This document shows positions 1 to 12,974 of a stretch of DNA of 64,000 bases, piece after piece. A program made the translations under genes and the position numbers. The number at the start of each line of letters is the position of its first letter. The first letter of the stretch is position 1. Below the pieces are notes generated by a model, which ran no database searches, was not told where the DNA came from, and worked only from the letters and a program-made list of their open reading frames with translations. Source of the DNA: Oxytricha trifallax (lineage: Eukaryota > Ciliophora > Spirotrichea > Sporadotrichida > Oxytrichidae); the NCBI GenBank assembly GCA_000711775.1, contig ARYC01000126.1, forward strand, positions 78,071 through 142,070. Direction: 5' to 3'.

Positions 1-2249
1 ACTAGAAAAGTTAAGAATTAAGTAAGCTAAATAGGAAATTTAACAGGAGAGCTAATAAACATTAATTCTGCTGTAAATGAAAAGATAACCTAAATGACAT
101 ACTAAACCTATTATCTTATAGAGAAAATCCTTAAGAAAGAAAAGTACATTAATACTGTCTTTAGTTAATTTTTAAACGATCAAACTTTAGCTCTTCATTC
201 CACTGATTTACTCAATAAAAAGCTTTCTTTAAGGATAATTTTCATTTTGTTCGAAATAATGTTAGGAAAATTGTAGCTTTAACTTAAAACAGAGCTTATT
301 GACTCTATTTATCATCATTATGCCTAAGGAGATGATTACAGAGAAGCTTCCTAAATTTCCAAATACTTTTCACTTATAGCTGTGTAAGTAATGATGAAAA
401 ATAAGTCTTCCACTATGCACTATGATTGGTTAATAGAATAGCTCTATGGCTTAATAACTACTCAAACTTAAGTATCAATTCAAGATTTGATTAATGATGA
501 TTTCACTAATGAAAATGTTTTCAACATGGTCCAGAAACAGTTTGAAAGGACTAAAGATGACAGTTTACACTCAACTAACGTTTTTAATTTTCAAATGCAT
601 TAAATTGAAGAGCAAAAGAGTCCAAGTGAGAATAAATCATAGTCACCTTCATTTATACAGTCAAAGAGCACTTTTCAGAGACAGCCTTCCTATAGAAGAA
701 CTGCTTAAGCAAAAACTGCATTAATTTAGCTTGCATCATCGAACAGCAAAAAAACTTATAGTGTGTAAAAATGCTTCACTTTGGTAAATTTTGAATTTTC
801 CCCAATTAAAAGAAAGATTCATTCTTTGAATAATCAATAAATGCCTTTTTATAGTAATGTTGAAATTTATTTCTTTCTCATTTATTTTAATAGAAACTGA
901 TTTGATTAAGAAAAGAAATACCTCCCCAAATCTTCTCCTATAATGCCAAGAGGAAAGGAATCTAATTATACACTTCTTGATAATTCTGTAAGCCTTTCAC
1001 CATCGCCAAACGTTTTAAAATCAAGATTTGATAAGGACTAACTTGACGAAGAAAATTATGACTTCACAGAATTAAATCACATTACCGACTAATCAATAAA
1101 GAACAAGTTGGATGCAAGAAAGGAGTTCATTATAAAAGACCTCAACATGGAAAAGTTTATCAGGCTTTTGAACTATTAAAAAATTCAATTACCTTGTATA
1201 AAGGATGCTTTGAGGGATTACAAGTCATTTTTCATTTAGGATGATGAGTTTAAATAAGAGTAGATTAGAATTGAAAAGCCTGCAAACTAGATAAAAACTG
1301 AATAGCAATACTTATCCTTCTTATATATAATGAAGCAAGGTAATTAAATTACATTTTAACAATTATAGAAAACTTAAACCCAACTCTCGACAACTTCTTT
1401 ACTGTTTTAAGGCGTTATCTCATAAATGAAAGATCTGTTATGTAATTTACCTGAAATTAATTAGCATGTATGTTATAGGGTTGGATTATTGGATTTTGTA
1501 AGTCTCTTCATATTGCTAGTTATGAAGAATTTAGATTCTAGAAAGCACATTGTACTTGAGGTATATTATCAGTTGATTTTTCAATAACTTTATAGAAATA
1601 TAAGCAACTCGATGTGAATGGCAAAGGTCTTAAAGAAGTAGAGCTAAACTAATTATTAATGCAATTAGATTTCCATCGCTAACTGAAGCAGAAATAATTC
1701 CAGCATATTATTGATGAAATAAAGTTCGCTAAAATACATCAGCTTATGTAACTAAATTAAAAGGCTCAATCAAATTCTAACACTCTTTCGCAAAACACCT
1801 AAGCTGTGAACTCTGTTTAATAGTAGAATGTGATTGGTCTTAATTAAACCATCCTTATAACAAATTAATAACCTCATACTCCTTCAAATCTTGACTAGCA
1901 CAATAATCATGATAAGGTTGAAGAGTTTTAGAGATAGCTTGAAGATAAAAAATCTGACAGTTTTATGATGTTCAAGTACAAAGAAATCTAAGATGTAATT
2001 GAAAACAAATGGTGGATTATAAAAGAACTTAATTCTGTGAGAGATGATTTCTTGAGCATAGCACAAGATATTGAGAAGAAAAAGCTTTTGAATAAGATCA
2101 GACAGAAAACTCTCTCAAATTTAAAGGAAAAATAGAAGTAGACAGAATTAAGCAGCTTAAATAATACAGCTGGCAAGTAGCATGTCAAAAATGGAAGATC
2201 ATTTGACTAATCAATATCTGATAAATAAAGCCACAGCATAACTGATTGA
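1..2249 (+). CDS. Q-rich protein of unknown function (5' end outside window)
   Basis: I do not recognise this gene. Frame 1 is open from the window edge to about base 775 with TAA/TAG read as Gln. A second long frame runs from about 912 to the TGA at 2247-2249. The two are probably joined across an intron or IES at about 780-910, though I could not fix that boundary. A clean intron lies at 1498-1595 (GTAAGT..TATAG), and splicing it joins ..GLLDF to KYKQLDVNGKG.. in frame. The N-terminal half looks helical and moderately hydrophobic. The C-terminal half is rich in Gln, Asn and Lys with coiled-coil character and ends in ..SHSITD. The stretch LDVNGKGLKEVEL faintly resembles an EF-hand loop but lacks a convincing helix pair. 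The start codon lies upstream of the window. Confidence 0.6.
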
Positions 2250-2466
2250 TTGATTAAATATTTATATTTTGGAATTCAATAATATCTAACTAAAAGCTTG
2301 CTTGCACTATAAACAAAATGAATGTTGAACATATTTTTGTTTAAATAAATCTGCATAAAATCAAGCTCATGCTATTTGATAATTTTTCTTCCTAAGCTTG
2401 ATTTTGCTATGCACGAAAAGTTTATTTTGTCTCTTTATTTTTGGTTTCAAAATAAGAGAATCATGC

Positions 2467-3230
2467 TCAGTGATGACCGTGAGATCTTTCTTTCTTTTCA
2501 AGGAATTTAGTGAAATTTGGGTCCCCGGAGCTGAGTCTCTCAACAGCATATCTGTGCTTGTTGTGAGTTGCTCTAGTTTCCATTTCACTGTTATACACTT
2601 TTCTAGTGACTCTTCCCTTAACTTCTTTCACATCATTGAAGAATGACCAACTCACTAGAGATTAAGCGTAAGTTATTTATTAATTGTAGAAATTTGTAAG
2701 AAAGTATGTGAAAATTAATAGCAATCTAAATATACTTACAAAGAGCAAAACCACCAAGTAATACTACAAAATAACCTTCTTTTTCGTAGTTCCAGGTGTA
2801 TGGCTTGTACCAATCTGGGAATTTTCTAGTGTTTTAATGTGCAAGTGGTGCATTCAATTATATAAATTTAACAATTATTTAGTTCTTATATCAAAGCGTA
2901 TTTATAGATCAACTATTTTAATAAAATTGGCTCCTACAGGTAAATCTCTCTGAATGCTAAAATAACATTGTTTTATTAATCATTTATCAATATGAAATTA
3001 GAGAGATATATTTTAGATAAGTCTTAATAAAGTCAATCGCAATTATGATAAATCGTAGTTATTTTTGTATGAACTTACTGAGGATATTCGTTATTGTGAG
3101 GTCTATTATTGTAAGCATTGTTGGTACCTCTGAATGAGTGTGGGTAGTTGAACTGATGCATGTTTCTAGCCACTCCCTCTGAGCTTTGCTTGAAAGAGCG
3201 TCTCATGTGTACAGACAATAATGAATTCAT
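2467..3230 (-). CDS. small single-TM, mitochondrial-looking membrane protein
   Basis: The spliced product is about 140 residues, starting MNSLLSVHMRRSFKQ (a basic, Ser-rich, presequence-like N terminus) and ending ..EKKERSHGHH at a TGA. A single hydrophobic segment, EGYFVVLLGGFALLSW, sits mid-protein and is followed by a charged tail. Two GT..AG introns (2655-2739 and 2957-3078) and one 74-bp IES (2855-2928, AAT pointer) interrupt it; removing all three gives one continuous frame (..PVGANAPLAHQ..). The layout of presequence, conserved Pro/Trp-rich stretch (FPDWYKPYTW), one TM helix and charged tail recalls accessory subunits of respiratory complexes. That assignment is inference; no family was identified. 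It faces away from the Polo-like kinase gene, with about 415 bp between the two starts. Confidence 0.7.
2855..2928. other. IES, 74 bp, AAT pointer
   Basis: The AT-rich insert is flanked on the coding (minus) strand by AAT: ..GGAGCCAAT | tttatt..aattg | AAT GCACC... Collapsing the two AAT copies gives GCC AAT GCA CCA in frame, and retaining the insert shifts the frame. It has no GT..AG ends, so an intron is unlikely. Confidence 0.7.
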
Positions 3231-3645
3231 TTTGATTTATTTTATTATAATTATTATTACTTTAAATTATATAAAAGCGTTTGACAAGTAATAGTAAAGG
3301 ACAGGGATTGAATTTAATTGGATAAAATGGAAAATAAAAATTAATGCGAGATTTGCAAAGCTTAATAGACTATAATTAAACGGTAATATTACAAATATAA
3401 TCTAAATAAATAATTAAAAGACTAAATTTTATTTAAATTTTGCATATTAAAAATGTATTTTTCTCGCCATTATGAGATATAAATACAGATTTAAAAAAAT
3501 TTAAAAAGCTTTATTGAGATTTTTATTATATAAAACATTTCTAATTTATGCTTAGCGAAAATTTTATATGCTTGAATTAATAATATTAGATCATTGTATA
3601 TTTTAGTATTTTGAGTGAATAACGAATATAATAAATTGAGTCAAG
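3231..3645. other. AT-rich intergenic region between divergent genes
   Basis: About 415 bp between the start of the minus-strand small membrane protein and the start of the Polo-like kinase. The stretch is almost entirely A/T with many TTTAAA/TATAAA runs and presumably holds both promoters. I see no ORF or RNA gene in it. Confidence 0.5.
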
Positions 3646-6600
3646 ATGATGTTAAATCAGTAAACTTAATAGCTAATTGGAGTGAGTCCCTTACAAAATG
3701 CGTGCTTGCCACAACCCCTAATGCAAGCTCAAATAAATCTAAATCCTGAAGATAATCAAAGGGCACTCCTAGCACATCCCAATCAAGACTAAAATACTGA
3801 CCCCACTAATTAACACTCAAATGTTCCTCAAGTAAAATTAACACAAAATTGTCATTAGAGAGTTTAATTAACTTTATCCATTTTTTTAGATCATTCATAA
3901 AATACAATTAATTATAATTAAGGAGTAGGCATGACTGTATTTATTTGCTTGTTTTTATAATTATTCCAAAATAATTTATAAAATTGAGGAAAAGATAATT
4001 AATGCAAATGGAGAGGAGACTATCATAAGGTATTTGAAAGGTAGATTTCTCGGAAAAGTAATTTACTAGTTTATTATTAATACCAATATAAAATAGGGAG
4101 GCTTTGCGAAGTGTTATGAGTTGAGATATGCTGAACCTCAAAATACTTAGTAAAAAAACAGAATATTTGCGGTAAAGGTTGTACCCAAAGCTAGTTTAAC
4201 CAGAACTAAAGCAAGACAAAAGGTAAATATTTTTACTTATTAATGCACCATATTAAATTCTTTGTAGTTGACTAGTGAAATCAAGATTCATAAATCATTG
4301 TGCAATGAGTTTGTAGTGCAGTTTGATAGATATTTTGAAGACAAAGAAAATGTATATAATATCCTTTAAGTAAATTAACTCAAATTAAAGTTGAGAATTC
4401 ATAATAAAAAGATTGAAAATATAATATATTCAAAACTTTTATTTAAGATATCAGGAAATGCAAAACTAATTGAGTAAATTTATTTGAATATCATTTTTTT
4501 ATTAAGAAAATAACTGTTATTTTAAGTCTTATTTCTTATTAAATTCCTGTATTCATCTAATCCATCCATTTGGTTTATCTTATTAGATATTTGTCAAAAT
4601 CAGTCACTTAATGAATTAGTACGTCGCAGAAAAAGATTGACTGAGCTCGAAGCTTAATGCTATCTAATGCAACTTATCAAGGCAACTGACTATCTGCACA
4701 AATTCAAAGTGATCCACAGAGAGTAAGTCTAATTAAGACTTTGTTAATAATTCTTTTAGTCTCAAGTTGGGCAATTTATTTTTGTCAGAAAGGATGCAAT
4801 TAAAAGTTGGAGATTTCGGGCTTGCAGCGAAGGTAGTCTTTGATGGTGAAAAGAAAAGAACGATATGTGGGACTCCCAATTATATTGCACCTGAAATTTT
4901 AGACTCAAAACTTGGTCATTCATATGAAGTAGATTACTGGTCTATTGGAGTTATTCTTTACACTCTGCTTGTCGGTAGACCACCTTTTGAGTCACCAGAA
5001 GTTAAGTATAATTAATTCATGTCTTGATGTTATTGTTGTTAATTATAAACCTACAAGAAAATTAAAGCCAATTAATATCAATTTCCTGAAGGGGTACCAA
5101 TGTCTGATTAAGCCAAGGATTTCATTCGATAACTTCTTAAAACTGAGCCCTCTTAAAGAATGACTTTGAAAGAGATGTATGCTCATGATTTCTTAAACAT
5201 GAATAAGATTCCTGAGTTTTTGCCAATATCTACTTTAGTTTGCCCTCCTTCAAATACTTTCATTAAATAATACCTTGGAGTTGCATTACCAGCAGAAAAA
5301 TCTCCTTCTGACTATAATTAAAATACAGTACTTCAAAATTTTCAATAAATTTAAACAGCAAGAACTCCTACTAATATTGGTTTAGCTTCTGGAAGTCAAA
5401 GCCAACGACGCTTGAATGATGGAAAAGAAACTTAGAGATACATTGGTCATGACTTGAATGATGGACTCTTAGCAACTACAAGAGATGTAGTTGGAATTTC
5501 AGCATACTAAACTTTGTAAGAAGATTGCAAAACATAAAGAGAACTGATTAGAAATCCTACCTATAACATCATCCAAACTTAGTAGCAAAACTATATGCAA
5601 GGATCAGTAAGCCAAAGCCCTAGAGGAGGAATATCAGATTTTTAATTTGGAAAGACATCAAGAATTGATTAGTCTAACAATAATGGATTAGTATCGGGTC
5701 GACCAAGCACATCACCCTATTAAAAGGATTCTAATATTTATCAAACTGGAATTACTTCAGGAATGAGTCAAACTCCAAGAAACCTCAATACTGATAAAAG
5801 AATGTCAAATATCATCTAAAATAACAACTATAAAACTGAATAACAACCAAACTATTCGCCTGTTCCTAACTTCAATCAAACCGTGACAAATCCTATGAAG
5901 AGAAATATGGAGAAAGAAAACAATTACATGACGCAGACTATCGATGAAAATCTAAATTTGCATACTTAGCTTAGGACAACTAGAGACTATATTAACAATC
6001 AGAAGTAAGAACCATAAAATGAACCTGTAGCTAAGATAGAATTGACTAATGCAGCACATTTCCCCATAGAAAGCTTAGTATACAGTGATAAGCTATAGCA
6101 AAGAACAGAACTTATAGTTTAATATGTAGATTTTTCAACTAAGTATGGGATGGGATATAAACTCTCAAACGGTCAATATGAGTTTTATTTAATGACTCTA
6201 CAAAAATACTCTTAGATGCTAATTTATTCCATTTTGACTATGTCTAAAGAAATCCAAATGGTCAAGACGATGATGTTCAAAAGCCTGAACTTCTTCAATT
6301 ATCCAAAAGCAATTAACAAGAAAGTAATTCTTTTACAGCACTTTAAAAGCTACCTTGATGGAAATCAAAAGTTCAAGCCTCTAGAATTTAAGTTTGATCC
6401 TCAAAACCCACCAGCAAAACTAAACTTAAGTCAACCAAGTTATCTTAAAAAATGGAAGAGAGCTAAGAAGGCAATATTGTTTAGACTTAGCAACAAGATC
6501 ATTTAAGTTATTTTCTAAGATTAATCAGAGTTGATACTTTGTAGTGGAAATGGTATTGTGACATTTATCAGTTCTAAAAAGTAGATTAAGAAGTTGCCCT

Positions 6601-7346
6601 TGAGTAGCGATTTAGAAAGCAAGGATCCCAGTATGTATAAGAGATTGTAGTATGCTAAGGAAATTTTGATTCAAATGATTAATAAGAATGAGACTAAAAG
6701 CAGTTCAAAGATTGATAAGAACCTTTATAGTGCCACAACCACTCTAACTACTGATCGATAAACTAAAACAATGCTTGAAAGTACTTAGTAGCCAAGTGCA
6801 TTAATAAATTCTCTTTCTTAAAATCTAAGAGCAAACGATTTCCAGAATTTGCAGTCACATAGAACAACTCATCTAGCTCCTATAAATCCAACTGCTGAAT
6901 TAATAAGCTTGAAACATTTCGTAAATCCAAGTAGAGATTTGCAGACTGAGAGAAACTACAATCAAGAAGATCTATCTTCAACTTTATCAAAACAGCGAAC
7001 TGTAGAATATAAACCTTCGACGAAGGATAACTAGCCCACTTACATACCAAAGAACTCACACCAAAACTACTAAACTTAAAATTAGCCTTATCAAAGAGCT
7101 GTATTCAATGGAGGGAACACTATAAACTTCAATGTTAGTACAAACTCAGTAAATCAGTAGCAATTGCATCAAGCTTAAACATATAGAAAGCAAACTTTCC
7201 AAAACTAAAATCATGGAGGTATTTCAGGGGGATTCACTAATTTAAACTACAATACAGTTACTAGTCATAAAAACTAGCTTTCAGCTGGGTCAGGTAACAA
7301 TCAAAACATGCAATTTAAATATTAAGTTAAGCAGACATAACATTGA
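3646..7346 (+). CDS. Polo-like serine/threonine kinase
   Basis: A mitotic-type kinase that would phosphorylate Ser/Thr substrates during division. The kinase domain spans about 4010-5190 in several exons: Gly loop [15 protein letters not shown] lysine, HRDLKLGN (split by the intron at about 4721-4758), [16 protein letters not shown] and the [19 protein letters not shown] helix. This pattern and the [11 protein letters not shown] linker are typical of the PLK family. A long Asn/Gln/Ser-rich linker follows, then a polo box starting [15 protein letters not shown] (about 6120) and running to [13 protein letters not shown]. The frame slips -1 at about 6180 and returns by about 6290: the polo-box sequence [14 protein letters not shown] is only readable in the shifted frame. 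Introns or IESs remain unresolved at about 4371-4586 and 5001-5063. The Q-rich tail ends at TGA 7344-7346. Confidence 0.9.
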
Positions 7347-7527
7347 AAAGTACATTTATAACATACACCAAATTAATTTGAATTTTCTGATAAGTTAGCT
7401 ATTTTTACTTGTGAAGTATTTATTTATTTATTTTGCTTTTATTGCACTTTTTAATAAATTTAAGACATTAAATTAACATAACTTATTTTTATAATTCTTT
7501 TTATAATTAAATTTATAAATTCTAGCA

Positions 7528-8085
7528 ATGGATCAAAACTTAAGTCTTACTAACTAACCAAATTAACTTTAAGATTTTTCAGTCACAGATAGCGTGTATC
7601 GTTAATTAGAATTCAAAAAAATATCGCAGAAAGTTAAAAAGAATAGACCAGAATTGAATAAGCTACTTTGTGATGTTCTTTACCAACCACCAGCTCACTT
7701 CTAATAAAATCAGAATTTAAATGTGGAATTAACTGAGCATATAATAAAATATTGGTTTTTAGTTTCATAGTCAAAATTTTTGAATTTTAAATCGAATAAA
7801 ATTATAGATTAAACCTATACTTTTAGTTATTTAAAGCTCAAAATTTTAATTTTAAAAATCCAACCTCATTTATAAAGTTTAATATTACATTTATACCTAT
7901 AGATTCTTGTTTATTTAGAAAATTAGGAGAATGCATTATAATAAAAAATTACTCTAGGATTATTTCCTAAATATATTAAAAAATATAAACTGAGCAATAG
8001 ATCAAGAATGCACTTCAATTTGATGAGAAAATAATATCATGGGAGAAATAGAGATGAATTTATAATTAAATAAGTTTATAAATGA
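7528..8085 (+). CDS. small ORF of unknown function
   Basis: One ORF of 185 codons from ATG 7528 to TGA 8083-8085 with TAA/TAG as Gln. The first 70 residues (MDQNLSLTNQPNQL.., then KKISQKVKKNRPELNKLL) have convincing coding character. After about 7745 the translation becomes Leu/Ile/Tyr-rich and resembles translated intergenic DNA. The real gene may therefore continue through an intron or IES and end elsewhere. It converges on the calpain-like gene, with stops 28 bp apart. No family recognised. Confidence 0.4.
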
Positions 8086-8113
8086 AATCTTTAAATTTAA
8101 ATCAATTTCTAAA

Positions 8114-10831
8114 TCATTCAATAATTTCTTCATCAATATCATCGTTTATGTCTATATTTTCTTATAAACTCTAAAATTTAATCTTTTCTTTATCATTTTA
8201 TTATTAGTGAGTTATTATTCCACTTTTTTATGTTTAAATTTTAACCTCTTCTACTTTATTCTTTTCCTAAGTTGTCTAAACATTTTTAATATTTTAAGAG
8301 TTTTTAGATTAATCGCTTTCAAGTGTTTTGGTTTATTATCTTTTTATAATTGGCTGCTAAGAGGCTTCAAGCTTTTATTCTTCAGGTATAATGTTTTAAG
8401 CAAGTTTTGGTTGACTAGTATTTTATTTTTCAGTAACTTTTGTATCCAAAGACTTTTTCTTGGTAATCAAAATTGGTTGCTCGCTAATTTTAAGAGGTTC
8501 AACTTAGTCTTGAACTACAGAAGAAGATTATTGTTAATTTTTAGTTGTAGGTATTGATTAGATTTCAACTGTTTTTGTAGAATTTAAAGTTTTAGGTGCA
8601 GATTTAATTTCAATTGGTTATGTTGTGATTTTAGTTTTAGAGGCTGATTGAATTTCAACCGGTTATATTGTATTTTGGATTTTTGGTGCAGATTGAATTT
8701 CAACTGGCTATATGGTCGAGGACTGAATCTTAGATTTGTCTGGCTTTGGCTGTACTGATTATTTCTCTTCTTCTTCATCATATTCTTCGTCATAGTATTC
8801 TGCTTTTAGAATAAATTTTAGTTTAATATAACATATATAATGTTCAAAACTTAAATGCTTCCTCATCCTCGACAATATTCTTGCTGCCTTTAACTTGCAA
8901 AGTACTTCCAATTGTATTTTTATCTTTAATCTATGGAATTTCATTAATTTTAGCTTCATTATTTGGCTTCTAGACCATCTCTACTAATTCAGTCTTTTAG
9001 GATTTGGTCATAGATAATTAAAGGTTTTTCTGGCTAGACTCAATGTTAACTTTATTTGCACTTTCTTGCAATCCAATTGCTGGTTTCTTTATTACTTCAT
9101 AATTAATTTCTACTATGTCAAGCTTGAAGGGATTATCAACTAGATAATATAGTTTGACATATAACTCACTTTCAAGTTGTTCTTAATACCTAATAAAGTA
9201 ATTAAAACTTAAGAAATTTAATACATTTCTTCAATCTCAATTATGAACTGTTCGTCAATCTTAACCATAAACTACTTGCAGTAAGTCAATCCAAATTTCT
9301 CTTTACTTATCTCAAAAGTCCTATAAATATATTAAACACCAACTCTATCTTTACTTATTATCGTTTTTAAAAGAGACTTTAAGATGATCTTTTTGAAGAG
9401 GGAATAAATTTATCTCTATAAATGCAAAAGCTAGTGTAGTATTCTTTTTCTCTTATAATATTCTAATTTAGTTCTTCTAGATATTGGAGTTAAAATTAAG
9501 TGATATATCCTGGCATTTTACTTCTTTAAGCGACTAGAAGTTATAGTACAAGACTAAATCTAATTCTGGACCTTCTCCATGCTCACTATAAAAAAAATAT
9601 TATAAAAAAGTGACTTACAAAACATCTCTAAAATCATAAGTAAACGCTTGATTATTGCTATCGCTAATAAACTCGTAAACTGATGGATCATACTCTTATT
9701 TCAATAAATCAATCATTTTTTAATTCTTCTTTGTGTTTTACAAATATGACTTACTCCAAAGCTCTCCATTCTTTCTTGAGTCTTCTTTTGTGTAGGGATT
9801 ATATATGACTATTAAATTGTGGCTTATTTTTGCATCAATTTTTAAATGAATAAATGCAATTATTGAATAAACTCTCCCTCCTTCAAGCCCTTGGATCAAA
9901 GGGTTTTAAACCCTTTTCTTTGAAATCGGCATCTTAAAATAAATGTGTCTCATAATAGTTGGCTAGAAATAATTGTCATACAAATTTTGATAAGATTGCT
10001 TGAAATAGTCTAGCTTATCAGGTAAAGTATAAATTTCAGTATTAAGATAGTTAAGGAGCTGAAAGATCTAATAGGGGCTTTGTAGAGTTGTTATTTAATC
10101 ATAGGTTCCCAGAAAAATTGCAATTGCTTTTTCAATTAAAGGAATTAAAGGTTCGTCCTTGCATGTTGTATATAACTATTTGGCTCCTAAACTTTCAGTA
10201 ACTTGATAAGGCAGTGTTTTATCGCAAATGACATAATCATCTTTTATCATAATAATTACAAATTCTTATTCTCCCTGATGAGCTTAATTACTACTCATTC
10301 CATCATCATGTTTAATCAAATTTTTAATGTGATCTACTTTATCAACCTAGTCAGCTCTCATTTATTGAATGCAGTCTCTCAGCATCGAATTTTTATGTAA
10401 CAAACTTATAGAGTCAGTCTAGTCACTTTGTTGCTAACTGTTTTGCAAAAGCCATTCAACATTTTAAAACTCTTAATTTTTAATAAGAGTCTTGTGCAGA
10501 TCTACATATGGATGATTCACTATATAGTTTTTCAAAGTTTGCAGTCCAATTTGAGCTTATTCAAATGTGTCAAACACAAAGTTCAAAGTTTCCTTAAGTT
10601 TTATTTTTATTCCACATTAAGCCATGAAAACTTTCAGAATGTTAAATGCTACAGCATGTGCATCTTTTGTTATCTTCAATTCTCTTGATAAGATACTATA
10701 TTTAAATTATGTAAATTAATGTATACTTACACTATTTCCTTGGGTTTAAATGTGAGATTGAACATTTATAGGAATGTGTTCAGCAATTCTTATATAGTTG
10801 TCTTTTCAGCAAATTAGATCTCATTAGGCAT
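8114..10831 (-). CDS. calpain-like protein, probably without protease activity, with repetitive tail
   Basis: From MPNEIQFAEKTT (start at 10831) to TGA at 8114-8116. Introns are at about 10694-10729 and 9586-9618. The middle resembles the second half of a calpain protease core: DYVICDKTLPYQ, then PLIEKAIAIFLGTYDQI, then GLEGGRVYSI, NLIVIYNPY and a FTYDFRDVLEHGEG box, matching the usual order of calpain core motifs. The active-site Cys motif (QGxLGDCWF) is not found upstream, and the His of the GHAYS-type motif is Arg here (GGRVYSI), so proteolysis is unlikely. The C-terminal about 220 residues begin with an acidic run (EYYDEEYDEEEE) and contain near-tandem copies of a roughly 15-residue unit with core PVEIQSAPK. 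The frame is open upstream into the neighbouring EF-hand gene, so the two could be one transcript. Confidence 0.65.
8590..8745 (-). repeat. degenerate tandem coding repeat (PVEIQSAPK-type units)
   Basis: Four imperfect units with cores PVEIQSAPKI, PVEIQSASKT, PIEIKSAPKT and TVEIQSIPTT are encoded in the tail of the calpain-like gene. At DNA level the plus strand shows the recurring block GATTGAATTTCAA(C/T)(C/T)GG about every 45 bp. Confidence 0.75.
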
Positions 10832-11059
10832 ATTTATATGAAAATTGGTAGAAGAGATTATTTTGAATAAATATTGATTTTTAAAATAACGAATTTTTAC
10901 AATTCTTTATTTAAACTTATAATTTAACATAAAATTATTTATGATTGTTTACAATGATGAAAATATATCAGCTTTACTTTAAACGAATTACACGTAAAAT
11001 TAGTATATAATAAGTATTTTTATCTTATTATAAACAAAGAATAAAAATTAAAATACAAA

Positions 11060-12974
11060 TTGAATCTATTTTTTATAGGGAATATTATTGATATCTTCAA
11101 GAAAATTAATAAACAAAATATTGAACTTTTCAGCTGCTGTCTTGATTTTTTCGATTATTGTTTAGATATTTATAAAATCTAAATGGAAAATGTGAATTTA
11201 ATTTAATTTTACCATCAAAGAGTAGTTCTGAGATTTGTTTGAACCTCTGTTCCAAAATTTTACTGAGCATTTAAAAATCAAGCGCGCTTCTCTCATTAAG
11301 TCTTTTAATCATTTTTTGAAACCTGTAAATATTGCATTCATAAGTCTTGCTAACTACTTCAATTGCAAGAACTGTAAGTACAAGTTTTTCCTGTTCTCTT
11401 AGTATAACTTTCTATATTCTTTCATTTTTAATAATTTCGTCTTCCTCACTCCAGAGGTCTGTACGTCCCATTTCATTGTATAAGAATTCAACCAAACAAA
11501 CTCTCTTAGTTAAAAGCCTTGCTCTAATTACAGAAGATTGCTTAAATAAAAGGTTAAGATTTAAGCACGCCTTTTGTATCAAATTTAGGTTGTTGAGTTC
11601 ACTGTAGTTGTCTAGGAAAAGCTTCAAAACTTCTAAATTTGAGAGTTTTGTACTTTTTCTTTCTGATTTAAGTTCTAAGTCTTAATCGTTTAGATCTTTC
11701 TTTGGTTAATCTCCGTCTATTCCCTTTAACTTCAACATTTAAGAATAAATAACACTAAAATTTTTTAAAATAATTTTCATATTTAAGATTTGTGTAAGCT
11801 TATTCTTTAGAGCATCAGCAATTTTATCTTTCTACTTTTATATTTTAGTTTCTAGCTTTTCAGATTAGTCACTCTCATCCTAGTTCTAAGCCTCTAATCT
11901 CATGAGTTAACCTTTTAAGCAATCTACGAACACTTTGAAATCTATTTGATTAATTTCTTTGATCTTAATCTCCTCAAAGATTATATAACCTTCATATTTA
12001 CTTATTTTGAAAATCTAAGCAAGAGCCTGGATAAATTAAAAGAAAGTTAGATTTTACTACAGTTTAGCAAGATTGATCTGATGAATTAACTAAAATAATG
12101 TTTTATTCGAAAAAATTTTATTTTAATTTTAAAATGAATAGAAAAGAATGATTCGACAGTTTCCTTAGTTGAATATATGACAACAGCTAGCTTGTTTAGC
12201 ACATATTCATAAGTCATTTCTTCTCCGTAAATCTCGTTGAGAAATTTAAAGAGCTCTGTAACTTCTATCTTTCGATCATTATTAACATCTACTAGCGCAA
12301 CGAATAAATCAAGTTTCTAGTCTTCAATATATGAATACAGTTTTCTGAGATGATTTTTCAAGCCTAAGTTAGGAATGATACCTCCTTCTTATTAATTAAA
12401 TTGCAAATCATCCATTATTCTGTAAATGGGGAAGTTAGGTCTTTACTTTAGCAGTTCCTTAATCAATTCATTTCTAATTTGCACATTTGATCTAATCATA
12501 AACTTTAAGCCCTGTGGAATACTTGGCCGATGGATGTCTATTTAAGCGAATAAGTAGGAAATTACACTTTCCAAGCTGCTGTCTTAAATCTTTATAGCCA
12601 TGAATTCAAACAAATTACTTAAGTGATTAATTAATTAAAAACAAATCCAAAAGCAATTCTGGTTTCTTTGCATGATCAAAGTAACGAGTAATGAAAGCCA
12701 AGAATTGTTTGGAAGCGTCGGGCGACATTTTCTTAAGTTCTTAAATGTTTAGTTATAAAACATCTTTCGTAGCAATTTTCTTATGAGTTTATTCTAATTT
12801 ATAGCCAAAGTATTTGAAATAGATTTGCATGTTGATTTATTTCTGGCTTGTGTAGAGTTTCAAGTAATTTTGAATTTCATCTATCTCGAGGTTTTAGTTG
12901 TTATCTAGATCTATTTAATTTAGCAAGAAGTATATTTCATAGTCATTTATAACAGGTACATTAATTAACTTCAT
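11060..12974 (-). CDS. EF-hand-containing protein (3' end uncertain)
   Basis: Starts MKLINVPVINDYEI at 12974, followed at once by a canonical EF-hand loop DLDNNQNLEIDE. A second loop, DVNNDRKIEVTE, is encoded near 12290. Between and after them are helical, Leu/Lys/Glu-rich stretches with coiled-coil character, such as the part encoded at 11380-11900. Calcium binding by at least two loops is therefore likely. Short introns are evident, for example GTAAAATT..CATTTAG near 11190-11222. No TGA follows the plausible end near 11060: the frame stays open into the ATG of the calpain-like gene at 10831. Either the true stop is hidden by an unrecognised intron or IES, or the two form a single EF-hand plus calpain-like gene. 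It shares orientation and domain type with the next gene upstream. Confidence 0.6.

Noticed and set aside
1884-2188. Small minus-strand ORFs
   Set aside because: Opposite the C-terminal coding exon of the first gene; hydrophobic translations arise from antisense of Lys/Asn-rich codons.
8207-8557. Hydrophobic plus-strand ORF of 116 codons
   Set aside because: It is the complement of the Gln/Lys-rich tail of the calpain-like gene; the apparent membrane protein is an artefact of antisense Lys/Gln codons.
10203-10688. Plus-strand ORFs opposite the calpain-like gene
   Set aside because: Antisense shadows of a gene with splice sites and family motifs on the minus strand; their translations are low-complexity Phe/Ile/Leu.
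11412-11627. Separate small gene
   Set aside because: It is simply a stretch without TAA/TAG inside the larger minus-strand EF-hand ORF.
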